A stretch of DNA of 31,809 nucleotides from Conidiobolus incongruus B7586. Lineage: Eukaryota > Entomophthoromycota > Entomophthoromycetes > Entomophthorales > Conidiobolaceae. The stretch lies in NCBI GenBank assembly GCA_000697335.1, contig JNEM01014962.1, positions 1 through 31,809 of the forward strand, given 5' to 3'. The translations under genes and the position numbers were made by a program. The notes beneath the pieces are model-generated. The model was not told the origin of the DNA and ran no database searches. It worked only from the letters and a program-made list of their open reading frames with translations. Below, one piece after another: positions 12,074 through 22,539 of the stretch (within the stretch, counting starts at the first letter, position 1; every line of letters starts with the position of its first letter).

Positions 12074-12146
12074 TGGAGAATCGGGGTATCGATCCCCGTG
12101 CCTCTCGCATGCTAAGCGAGCGCTCTACCATTTGAGCTAATTCCCC
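12074..12146 (-). tRNA. tRNA-Ala (AGC), copy 1
   Basis: The reverse complement starts GGGGAAT and ends ATTCTCC plus discriminator A, and folds into a complete 73-nt cloverleaf. The D stem is GCTC/GAGC, the anticodon stem CTCGC/GCGAG with loop TTAGCAT (anticodon AGC), and the T stem CGGGG/CCCCG. The acceptor has the G3:U70 pair that marks alanine tRNAs. Internal Pol III promoters are intact: A box TAGCTCAAATGG and B box GGATCGATACC. Six Ts on the transcribed strand directly after the 3' end (12068-12073) form a Pol III terminator. There is no intron. It is identical over its full length to the copy at 22467-22539. Confidence 0.97.
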
Positions 12147-13188
12147 ATAATATTCTATTTCAAATTTATAATCTGTAAAAAATGATAAATATTAAACTTG
12201 TATTAATCAATATGTTTTATATTCTATTTTATCAATTTTAAACTTTTATTATATAAAATATCTAATGCTAATATATTAATGATAAAAATATATTTTTGAC
12301 CTTATTACATTTCTTATTATACTCACTTTATTATAAATCTCATTATTTCGTATTATCTTTTTCCTTCAGTAAATCAAATTATTTCATTATTTAATAATTT
12401 GAATGAATTGATATTTAAATATTAGTTGTATTGACTAATTAGTTCTTAATTATATTACAAAATTAACTATTTTGATATTAATTATATGAATTTAGAGATA
12501 TCAAATTCCTATCCAATTCTTAAACACTTTTTAATTTAATATAAAAATTTAAAAATATTTAATATTAATTTCAGTGATCATTAATTATCATCAATTTAAA
12601 ATTGGAACAATTGAATGAAATATTAATTTTTTTAAAACTTATATATATTGTCAACTGATGATATCGAATTATTAATACCTTATTCGATATTAACACAATT
12701 TGGAAATTATCTATTATTAAACATTAAACACTAATCATTCACTTATACCTCTATTATAAGAAAAATATAATAATCAAATTCAAATTTAACATATTGATTT
12801 TAGATTCCTTAATAATTATATATATATATGATATTTTTCATAGTGTGATATATGGAAAATTAATTATAATTTATTTTTAATATAAAGATAAACAAAACCC
12901 TCACAATCAACTATCATTATATAACAATTACATTATTTCAATTTAATCTCAGTACAATTATTAATTTGTCCGTTGAATTTCGCTCAATTATTCATTTGCT
13001 AGATTCTTATAATAAATTCTTGTTAGAACTAGATTATAAATTTAAATCTATTAATAAATAATTGAAGCAATTTATTTAGATATATAAAATAAGCTTGGTG
13101 GGATAAATTCCTTCATTAAAAGTAAAAGAATTTAAAGATAACCCATTTCAATAAACTCAGTACTCACGATAGTGAGATTTTGGCCAAA
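12147..13188. other. AT-rich intergenic DNA between tRNA-Ala and transporter pseudogene
   Basis: No gene is seen. The last ~60 bases before 13189 have a little more G+C and may be the old 5' region of the transporter pseudogene. Confidence 0.45.
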
Positions 13189-13890
13189 ATGGACTCACAG
13201 AAGCCAGAGTTGCCTCCAGATGGGGACTATAGCTGGATTGCGGTACTGTCTAACTTCCTCATATAGGGCGTGTGCTCAGATTCGTTTCCATTTACGGTGT
13301 ATATCTCGCAAGGTACACCACGGTGGAATTCAAGGATGCTGACATTAATTTATTGTCAATGATTAGCGGCTTGGCACTTGGTTTGTATTCAATTTTTCCT
13401 ATAGTATCTGGAATGATTATGAGTTTACTGGGACATAGACTTACCATTATAGTTGGCACGGCGTGATTTGATGCAGGGTTAATTATCGCTTCATTTGTAA
13501 CCCAAGTTTTGTATTTGATCATTGGTCAAACTCTTTTTGTTGCTGTCGGCGCAGCATTGTGCTTTGTGATCACTATATCGCTACCACCCCCGTGGTTTAC
13601 CAAAAAGAGGGGGCTTGCTCTTGGTATCTGCTCAAGCGATGGAGGATTTGGTGACCTTGTGTTGAGTCTACTCACCCAATTAATGATTGATTCACCTGGG
13701 TTCCAATGGTCGCTTCGTATCAGCTGTGATTCTTCCGATATGTGCCATTATCATAAAAGTATTTGAATCACCTCAAGATCGACGAGTCTTGTCAATATTG
13801 AAACTATTAAAGATAGGAAATTTATATTGATTTAGCTTATGAGCTTCTTCGGATTCGCCTTTTGAGTACCATTCCTTAAAAATCATTATA
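13189..13890 (+). pseudogene. MCT-type transporter pseudogene, copy 2 (3'-truncated)
   Basis: This is a dead member of the transporter cluster. It opens with ATG at 13189 and the signature PPDGDYSW, then meets TAG at 13264-13266. A frame change follows, after which 13272-13735 reads on as transporter: FVSIYGVYLARYT, LLGHRLTIIVGTA, then TGA at 13464-13466, FVAVGAALCF, WFTKKRGLALG and TQLMIDSPGFQWSLRI. A second frame change near 13735 leads to a SAVILPICAII segment. Recognisable homology fades at about 13870-13900, roughly where residue 260 of the intact protein would be. The C-terminal half, TM8-TM12, is missing and replaced by extremely A/T-rich DNA. Residues are closest to intact copy 5 (23656), for example FVSIYG and FKDAD. 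Copies 2 and 4 share the change of the usual TQxWHL to TQVLYL. Confidence 0.9.
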
Positions 13891-15771
13891 CTTCCAATAT
13901 TTTATTATTATAAAGAAAAAGTATTTCTAATATTATTTTTTAATTATATATCATTTGAATTTATTCTTTTATTTTTAAATAAAAAATTTAAAATAAGGAC
14001 TATAAATATCAGTTTTATTAATTAAGAAAAAATAGCAAATTTTTAAATTATTATTATTCAATCATATTGTTAATTTTAAAAATTATATTTTATATATATA
14101 ATAATTAAAAATATTTATATTTTTATATTTTATCTATAAATTTATTTTAAATTTTTTTATCAGAATGATTTTATTTAAAAATGTATTGATATATTGAATA
14201 ATATTTTAATCAAAAAGATGTTATCAAAAATTTTTTTGATAATATTATATCATAATTATATATCTTTTAAAATTTCCAAATAGTTTAGGAAAATGATTAA
14301 TTATTTAATTATTTTAATATTAAAATAGATATTATTTAAAATTTTAATATTTAAAGATATAATTTTAATTATTATTTTTAATATTTCTAATAAAATAAAA
14401 ATTATAAAAAAATTGATATTAATTATATATATTAAATTTCAAGCTTAGTATGATTAATAAAAAATAAAATAAATATCTTAAAATTTAACCAAAGTTTGGA
14501 ATCATATTAATATAATATTAACTAAATTAATAATATCAAATTATAATTAAAATAATTATTTTTATATTAAACCATTATAATTAATAAATGTTAAATTTTT
14601 GATATAATTTTTATTTAATAATAAACCAAAATATTTGATTAAAATAACTTTTTTTATAAATTCATATAAATCAAGATTTTATTAATAAAATATATACTAT
14701 TGAATATAATATATTATAATAGTATATGGTTTTTTATTTGATTTATCAAAGTAAATTAATTAATAATAAGTTTTCTATTTTTTTAAATAATATTTTTATT
14801 ATAAATTAAAAATATTTATCTTTTTATATAATAAATATATAATATATAATATTGAAATTGGAAAAATATTTTTTTATAACAAATAAAAAGAATTATTATA
14901 TCTAGTATATTCACTGATTTATAATATAAATGATTATAATTGCTTTATATAATTAGAAAGTTTATTTATAAAAAAATTCTTAGATATATATTTAATTGGT
15001 TTATGAAATATCAAATTTGAGTCTTTATAAAACTAAGTTTTAATTTTTAGAAACTTATCAAAAATATGGTAAAAAGTTATTAATAATAAAAAAATTGGTT
15101 TTATATTATATATTTATTTTTATACATAATTTATCAAAGTTGTTATATAATTACAATTTTAAAATTTAACTATAATTCAATTTCTAAAGTTATATTTATA
15201 TATAATATTCAGTGAATATATTGAATTAAGTTTCAAAATCATAATTTATAAATTAGAATTATAATTTATAAATCTAATATAAAATATATATATATATATA
15301 TAATATTACAGAATTTTTGGTTTATTTAATATCTAACTTAAAATAGTTATATTGTTCAATATAATTACTAAATATTTTTTAAATATTGTATTTAAAGGTT
15401 TAATATGATTGTTTTTATATTTTGATCTTTATCATAATATTTACATTTCAATTTTATTGAATGAATTCTAATAATTTAAATTTAATATTCATCTCTTAAC
15501 AAAAGAGATCATTATTAATTTATTTTCAATTTGCCATATTGATTTCAATATTTTAATAAATACATATTAGAATATTTGATATATTTTAGTCTACTAGAGT
15601 CATATATTATCAGAAACCATTAATGACATAGTTTAAATAGATTACAAAATAATTTAACCGATGGTCAAATATCAATTGAATTAATTGAATAAGGATATGC
15701 GTAAAGGTGAGAAAAATCAAGATATAAACATCAATATATTGATACATTTTAATAATGCAAATACTAAATAA
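13891..15771. other. Extremely AT-rich block beyond the transporter pseudogene
   Basis: Almost pure A/T with many short poly-A, poly-T and TA runs. No host gene is recognised. It begins where copy 2 loses its 3' half. A short stretch near 14712-14800 faintly resembles part of a Ty3/gypsy integrase, which could mean another decayed element, but the support is weak. A 1-nt-offset TA microsatellite sits at 15284-15302. Confidence 0.35.
15284..15302. repeat. (AT)n microsatellite
   Basis: An uninterrupted alternating A/T run of about nine to ten units inside the most AT-rich block of the window. Confidence 0.9.
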
Positions 15772-15924
15772 GAGAAAATTATATCAATATTGATATTTAA
15801 TACCAAAGTGGAATTTCATCAAATTAGTCTAAATTATAAAGTGATATTATTTTCAGGAATATTAATCGGTATATTATTTGGCTCATTATTAGGTGGAATT
15901 ATGATGTTAATAATATTTAAATAA
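15772..15924 (+). CDS. Possible tiny membrane protein exon (glycine-rich helix), doubtful
   Basis: An open stretch without its own ATG ends in one strongly hydrophobic, glycine-spaced helix (SGILIGILFGSLLGG, then IMMLIIFK and a stop). A short first exon starting at ATG 15697 (codons MRK, then donor GTGAGA at 15707) would join in frame either at 15772 or at the TACCAAAG acceptor near 15809, giving a protein of about 42-54 aa. A TACTAAA sequence at 15762-15768 could serve as branch site for the later acceptor. No homologue is recognised, and a chance open frame of this length is common in such AT-rich DNA, so this is a candidate only. Confidence 0.15.
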   Translation, partial: EKIISILIFNTKVEFHQISLNYKVILFSGILIGILFGSLLGGIMMLIIFK

Positions 15925-16451
15925 CTATAATATTTTGAACCAAAAAATTAATAACAGTTATTGATATAAATTTATTATTTAATTTTATTATTTCTTTCTA
16001 GATAATAATTTATTAATTTTTATTTCATTCTACACCTTAAATCCTCAACAATAGTGTTTAAATGTGTTCAATTAATTTTGATTGAAGTATCACCTGTTAT
16101 ATATAATAGTATTATTATAATTATTAATACAGATGAACTTAATAAAAATTCAAATTAATTATAAATATATTTAAGATATTTTAATTAAATCATATAATAT
16201 ATATTAGTCACAAATCAATTAAAATAGTTTGATCCAATTTAACCAAAGTTCAATAGCTCAATTATTTTAAATCAATTAATGACCCGTTAATTAACTGAAA
16301 TTTTTGACTTTAATAAAATATGAAAAAGTTGACCCTAACAAATTTCAAAATTCTTAAATACCCATTATATTAAGCCAATAACAAATTAATTTATTTTAAT
16401 CACTTGAGAAAAATACCCCATTTTTATTTTAAAATTGTATTTTCAAGTTGG
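15925..16451. other. AT-rich intergenic DNA before the tetraspanin-like relic
   Basis: No gene is recognised. The part from about 16320 is slightly richer in G+C and may contain unreadable upstream remains of the tetraspanin-like relic. Confidence 0.4.
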
Positions 16452-16671
16452 TATCCACCTGCAATAAATAAGATGGATGAAAATAGGATATGTTTTAATC
16501 AACTTGACGGAACATATTCAATTTGATTTTATGAGGATTTGGAATCATCCCTATTGTGAAATTATGCTAAAAGTTTGTGATTATGAGAATTTGGAGGCAC
16601 TTCTGGTCATTGGTTTGAATTTTGGCATAGTGGAGCTTGTGGCAATTGCTTTTCAGATTATATTCAAATAA
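16452..16671 (+). pseudogene. Remnant of a tetraspanin-like membrane protein (C-terminal part)
   Basis: Two adjacent frames together resemble the end of a four-helix tetraspanin-type protein. The first frame (16452-16523) gives a polar, loop-like stretch with one Cys (NKMDENRICFNQLDG) and stops at TGA 16524-16526. The second frame, shifted by +1, gives CEIMLKVCDYENLEALL followed by a hydrophobic helix (VIGLNFGIVELVAIAFQII) and the stop at 16669-16671. In tetraspanins a Cys-containing extracellular loop, an amphipathic EALL/NL stretch and TM4 with a polar Glu in the helix follow in this order. No upstream TM1-TM3 could be read, so it is a fragment. The family call is tentative; it could be another small multi-span protein or a short unrelated gene. 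Confidence 0.35.
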
Positions 16672-17063
16672 GCTTTCGGATTAACTTGAAATCTTCAAAG
16701 TTCATAGCTGTTGATATATTATAATTTGGGTTGTTTGTTTTATTACAGTTCTTTATTAATAACGAATAAATTGAATACATATTACAACTCTTTAACAATG
16801 ATCAATATGAATCATCTGATTGAATTGTTGAGTTCACCAATGTCAAAATTTTTCCAATTTGCATATTGTTGAATTCTAAAGTAATTTCTAATCAACTCAT
16901 AATGAGTTGTCATTTGGCAGAATCAATGGTAAAATTTGTGTAACTTGATATATACAAAAAATCAAATTGGAAATGGTTTAAATAAGGATATGGGTTCAGG
17001 TTTTCACTTTTTGGTAAGCTTCCTTTAAAGCAAAGCCCAGTAAGTAAATAATTAATTAATATA
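16672..17063. other. Intergenic DNA upstream of transporter copy 3
   Basis: Probable promoter region. It contains donor-like GGTAAG and AGTAAGT near 17011 and 17040, but no acceptor between them and the ATG, so I do not propose a 5' UTR intron. Confidence 0.4.
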
Positions 17064-18362
17064 ATGGATAACCTTCCAGAATTCAATTCAGAGATTCGTT
17101 ATGACAATACGACGTCAGAGAAACAACTCGATGTCACACATGTCGAAGAATCAGATGGAGGCTACGGCTGGGTCGTAGTGCTCACCAGTTTCTTGATCCA
17201 TTGTGTGGTATTTGGCGTTGTTAATGTATATGGTATTTATTTGGCTCAATATACCAAGTACGAATTCCCTGATACTGATCTCAATCTCCTATCAATGATC
17301 GGTGGTTTAGGCCCTGGTATTTATGCTATCTTCTCCATTTTCACTGGTACAATTCTCAGTCATTTGGGCCATCGTCTCACTATCATTATTGGAACCATTT
17401 CATTCTGTGCAGGCCTTGTCATCAGTAGTTTTGCTACCCAACCTTGGCATTTGGTCATTGGCCAAGCTCTCTTGGTTGGTATTGGTGTTAGTATGTGCTT
17501 CATTACTGCTATTTCAGTCCCTCCCGCGTGGTTTTCTAAATATAGAGGTCTCGCCTTGGGAATTTGTGCAAGTGGATCGGGTGTAGGTGGATTAGTGTTA
17601 GGTCCCATCACTCAATTGATGATCGATAATCTCGGATTTAGATGGTCACTCCGCATTACCGCTATCATTTCCGCGGTGATTATGGTAAGCTGTGCATTCC
17701 TTATGAAACTTAAGGTTCCTCTCCAAAAATCTACAACTATCGTTGATTGGGGTATTATTAGAGATCCCAGATTCATTTGGATGTACCTTATGGGTTTTTT
17801 TATTGGTTTCATGTATTGGGTTCCATTCTTCCTCATGCCACTCTATTGTAGTGACTTTGGCTTGAATGCAAGTGAAGCTGCTGTAGTTGTGGGCCTCTTG
17901 AATGGAGGTTCCGCTCTGGGACGTATTGTCATGGGCAAAGTAGCAGACATGTTTGGCAATATCAATTCCTTGATCTTCTCCAACTTTGCCATGGGCCTCA
18001 CTTTTCCAGCTATTTGGTACTTTTCAACAAAATACTGGTCCCTCATCGTCTTCGGCATTATTTTCGGTATCTTTTCAGGTGGATTCTTCACAATTATTGC
18101 CCTGTTACCTCCTCAACTTTTCGACCTTAAAAAATTACCTTTGGTTAACGGTCCTTTATACAGTTGTTTAACTATTGGATATATTACAGGTACCATTATC
18201 GCCAATGAGATTATTCGCGTGAGTCCCAATTTGGAAGGCTACAACAATGTCAAAGATTACATCTATATGATGATATATTTATTCTTATTCTGCCTCGCTA
18301 GTTGTATATGTTTATTACCCTTAAAATTGAAATTGAACAGAAAATTATTCGCTAAAATTTAA
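17064..18362 (+). CDS. SLC16/MCT-type MFS transporter, copy 3
   Basis: A 432-aa intact member of the cluster, single exon. After an acidic N-terminus (about 30 residues, with DVTHVEES) comes the canonical TM1 signature DGGYGWVVV (31-39). The TM5 motif WFSKYRGLALG with CASGSGVGG, the central-loop LQKST, and GGSALGRIVMG plus ADMFGNIN in the second half are all present. About twelve hydrophobic helices are visible. It differs from copies 1 and 5 in an extended loop before TM12 (GYNNVKDYIY) and in a more divergent TM11, so it may differ in substrate. It should sit in the plasma membrane and move small monocarboxylate-like solutes; the actual cargo is not shown. Its nearest transporter neighbours are both pseudogenes. 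Confidence 0.92.
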   Translation: MDNLPEFNSEIRYDNTTSEKQLDVTHVEESDGGYGWVVVLTSFLIHCVVFGVVNVYGIYLAQYTKYEFPDTDLNLLSMIGGLGPGIYAIFSIFTGTILSHLGHRLTIIIGTISFCAGLVISSFATQPWHLVIGQALLVGIGVSMCFITAISVPPAWFSKYRGLALGICASGSGVGGLVLGPITQLMIDNLGFRWSLRITAIISAVIMVSCAFLMKLKVPLQKSTTIVDWGIIRDPRFIWMYLMGFFIGFMYWVPFFLMPLYCSDFGLNASEAAVVVGLLNGGSALGRIVMGKVADMFGNINSLIFSNFAMGLTFPAIWYFSTKYWSLIVFGIIFGIFSGGFFTIIALLPPQLFDLKKLPLVNGPLYSCLTIGYITGTIIANEIIRVSPNLEGYNNVKDYIYMMIYLFLFCLASCICLLPLKLKLNRKLFAKI

Positions 18363-20384
18363 TTTTTCATAGTAAATAATAAAATATTAGATAATTTTAA
18401 ATTTCAATTTATCAATTAATAATTTTTTATCATATGTATTAATAAAACATCGGTATAGTGATCAGAATTTAGTTCATGAAAATTATTTAAATTGATATAT
18501 ATATATTTATAGAATATGTTCAAACTCCAACTTTTAATATGTAAATATTATATAAAAACTACCTACAATATATTATTTCATTATGTTTATGACTCACCAA
18601 ATATATCAATTTTCAATAGATATAAATATTATAATGTCTTGGAAATTGAAAAAAAACAAATGAAATATATTATGAAGTGTAAACTGTTTCGAATCAAGAT
18701 AAGCGAGCATACTTGTGTTATAAATTATTTATGATATTAATATTGTTAAATTTTCATTATCAACTAAAAATTTTACCATCATATTTTTTATATTCAAAGA
18801 GATTATTTGCAAAAGCTAATATATCGTTTATTTGACATTATATATGAATAATTATCATCAAAAATATTTTTAAAAATTAACACTACTAATCATTTTAAAT
18901 TTATATTTTTTTTTGAATAATTTATGAAATTGATTACTTTTGATTCATTATCTAAAAATAGTTATTTGATTTTATGAAATATAATATATACATATATTAT
19001 AGTCGATAAATATAATTATTCGTCATAATTTCAATTTAAGAGAATATATAAATATGTAAGTAATGTATTAATTTTGATTAATATTTATTTTAACTGAATA
19101 AAGCAAATTGAAAATAATAGTATTATAATAAAATAGTTATAATCAACATTGACGAGTTGAAACATGAAACGTATGATTCTGTTAAGATACATCTGTATAT
19201 ATTAATATTTATAAAAAAATATAATATAACGATTTTTTGTTAAAATTTATACAATAAAATAACATTTTGATTAAGCTACTATTATCATTGTAAATGTTAA
19301 AATTCAGATAATAGGAAATATACTTAAATTTTTCTAGTGTTTATTGATATATCACTTATAATTGTTAAATATTTTTAAAATATACTTTGAGCTAATTAAC
19401 TAATGTTGTTTTAATTTGATATATACTCATACATAAATTTTAATATTATATAATATTATCATTAGTATGAGTGTTTATAATCTGTATATGATGGTATATA
19501 ATATTAATGAGTATATTATTTTACTATAATTTTTATTAAGTTTTATATTATTGTTGCATTTCAAACTTAATCGTCCATCTCGATTAGATAGTTAAGGCAA
19601 TACAATTCGATAGATTATAACATTCACTAAATCAACTATTTAAATAATTAACTAACAACCATCTTTATTAGAAAAAACACTTATTATAAACCACAACATT
19701 ACTTAAATTCAAATTACAATCTAAAATACTGAAAAGTAACGAATTTGAATCTGAATCACTGTAATATTTGAATTTCTTGATAAATTAATTGGAAATTAAT
19801 TATCAGTTCGATTCTATTTGATATGACATAATTATTCTATCATTCAAATATCGTTTAGTTTATTAATTATTTAATATATAATACTATAATATATAAAATA
19901 AAAAATTAATATTCAATTTGAATAATTTAGAAAATAAAAAAATCCTGATACATGAGATATAACTCAAAATACTTTAAAGTCAATTATCAGTATAGCAGTT
20001 CTAAATTTTTTTAGTGAAACTTAGATCTTGATTGAGTTAAAAAAATAATCAGATAAAGTTTAGTATTTTGTAAGACAAAACTTTGTAAATTATCCAATTT
20101 TAATAAGCAAAAACATATATTTATTTTCTTGTATAATTGAGCTTAATAAGTGATATACTATTTTAAATAAAATGACATTTTTAATCAGCAATCCAAAATA
20201 AAATTATTAATTTAAATAATTAGACTGATGGATTAAATAGCATATAGCTCTAACACATATCAAAATAAGATTTAAAATAACCAATAGATATAGACCTAAT
20301 TTATGGTTGATTCAAAAATAGAATCATATTCATATAACGAAACTGAATAAACTTTGTACTCAGAAAGATAAAGCCTCACCCCAA
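18363..20384. other. Two kb of AT-rich DNA between transporter copies 3 and 4
   Basis: No supported gene, RNA or repeat. A 72-codon open frame at 18516-18734 resembles nothing known and is within chance expectation for this composition. Confidence 0.5.
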
Positions 20385-21595
20385 GCTTTCAGGGGTTTCT
20401 ACCACAAGATGGTGAGCATGAATAAATTGTTGCTATAACTAGCTTCTTTATTTAAACTGTGGTGATCGGGTTTGTTTTTATTTATGGGCCATATCTCACT
20501 CAATATACACAAGGAGAATTCAAAGAATCTGACCTTTACCCATTATTTACAATTGGAGGTTTAACACTTTTTATAATGGCTATTTCTTAGATAGTTTTGG
20601 GAACTATTTTGTGTTTACTTTGACACGCTCTTATCGTTATAATTGTTACCGTGTGAGTTTGCGCAAAATTGTTCGTTACTTCATTCCCAACCCAAGTTTT
20701 GTATTTGATCATTGATCAAGCTCTTCTTTGGTTTGAAAGCTACACTGTGCTTTTTAGCTGCTATCTCTCTATCTCCTCCTTGGTTCACAAAGAAAAGAAG
20801 ACTTGTGCTTGGCATCTGAGCAAGTGGTACAGATATTAATGGCCTTGTATTGAACCCACTCGCTTAGTTAATTATTAATCAGCTAGGATTGCCATGATTA
20901 CTCTGTATCACTGCCGTAGTATCTGCTATCATTCTATTTTCTTGTGCATGACCTATGAAAGATTTTATACGTCAGAAAAAATCGCACACCTTTATTGATT
21001 ATGAAGGTATCAAATAAAAAAATATTTTTATTTAGCTTACTGACCCCTTTGTGGATTTCATATACTGGCTATCATTATTTTATATTTCCCTATATTGTCC
21101 TGAATTCGGTCTTAATATCAGTGAAGCGTTTATTGTTGTCAGCTTAATGAATGATGGATCAAAAATTGGATAACTTGCTTTATGCTCCATTGCAGACAAA
21201 TTTGGAAACATCAACATTTTGATTGTTGCCAATGTCATCATGGAACTCAGCTTCCCGCTGACATGGTACTTTATCACGATCTTTAGTTCGCTTATAGCAT
21301 TTGGTATCATATTCTGTTTCTTTTGGAAAGGATACTTCACCATTTTCGCATTACTATCTCATCAATAGTTCGAACTCGGCAAATTAGCTCATGTCAATGG
21401 ATCTTTATATCCATTGCTCACATTTGGATATTTTGTGAGTAATATATTTGCAAATGTGATTCTTGATGCAACACCTAAAATAGTGATGTTGATAATTATA
21501 TTGAAATGGTGGTGTATTTAATAATACTCACGATAATTAACTCTATATGTCTGGTCCCTCTAAAATTTATGTTACTAAGAAATATTGAAACCTTA
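20385..21595 (+). pseudogene. MCT-type transporter pseudogene, copy 4 (full length, heavily broken)
   Basis: This relic covers nearly the whole transporter, from the TM1 signature (LPQDGEHE at about 20396, in place of PPDGGYGW) to the C-terminal LVPLKF near 21555-21572. Readable landmarks in between, in changing frames, are FVFIYGPYLTQYT (about 20470), TQVLYLIIDQAL (about 20690), a WFTKK-like loop, GNIN-like residues near 21205, and DNYIEMVVYLII near 21490. Many stops and frame changes interrupt it, so it cannot make a transporter. No intact N-terminal Met context is evident. Some Trp and Gly codons have become stops, and the base composition is drifting to A/T. It is more decayed than copy 2 overall but is not truncated. 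The shared TQVLYL block links it to copy 2. Confidence 0.9.
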
Positions 21596-22459
21596 TACTC
21601 TAGCAACCCAGAATCATTTTAAGCTTTTGCAAAAAATATTCAAATGATACCAATGTATCTTTAGAGTTTTGCTAATATTTAAATAAATCAGCTATATTCT
21701 ATAATTAAATAATAAATTATATACACTAAATATTCAATGAGATATTATATATATATTTCTATCAATTTAGTTTTAATAATATTCACAAATTAACTATTAT
21801 AAATATTTATTCAATATCCTTAATAATTGTATATTATCAAAATGAAATTATTTTTAGAAAAAAATTAATAATTAAATATCATATAAAGTAACATAATTTT
21901 ACTAATCATATTAAACTATTTTATTTTTAATATAATTATTTTAAATGAAATATCCTATTACTATGCTTAATTCATGAATTTAAAAAATCATAATAATAAA
22001 TCAATTTCAAGTTTAATTATCAATAAAAAAAGCAATTAAAAATAGAATTGACTGTTATTATATAATTTATTGAATGTTATTTTAATTCATAGTATTTTAT
22101 ATTTTTTCATTCTTAATCACTTTTTATATTAATTAATAAATTTTGAAATTTTATGATGAATTGATTATTACTTCTATGATATTAATTTTCAAGTTATAAC
22201 AAAATATTAGATTATCTAATGATGACAATGGTGGGATTTATATCTTTATCCAAAAACATTTTATATTATCTATTATAAGGAAATTAAAACTGTAATATTT
22301 TTAAAAACATATTTTTGATAATAGAGGTTAATACATAATGGATAAGTATTGATTTATAGGAATAAAAGATAGATACTAAATATATTTAGAAAGATTATAT
22401 TATATAACTTTGAAATTAGAATAATTTGGAATGGGTATACAAAAATAAATTGTTTGAAC
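21596..22459. other. AT-rich intergenic DNA between transporter copy 4 and tRNA-Ala copy 2
   Basis: No feature is recognised. It contains only A/T-dominated sequence and short TA runs. Confidence 0.5.
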
Positions 22460-22466
22460 AAAAATA

Positions 22467-22539
22467 TGGAGAATCGGGGTATCGATCCCCGTGCCTCTCG
22501 CATGCTAAGCGAGCGCTCTACCATTTGAGCTAATTCCCC
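22467..22539 (-). tRNA. tRNA-Ala (AGC), copy 2
   Basis: All 73 nt are identical to the tRNA at 12074-12146, with the same cloverleaf, G3:U70 identity pair, anticodon AGC, and A and B boxes. Five Ts on the transcribed strand (22460-22464) lie two bases past the 3' end and should stop Pol III. The flanks of the two copies are not obviously alike. Like copy 1, it sits on the minus strand about 1.1 kb before a transporter gene on the plus strand. Confidence 0.97.

Noticed and set aside
18516-18734. A 72-codon open frame on the plus strand
   Set aside because: It resembles no family I know, and its residues follow the local A/T composition. With stop codons at roughly one in ten codons, a few open frames this long are expected by chance across this much intergenic DNA.
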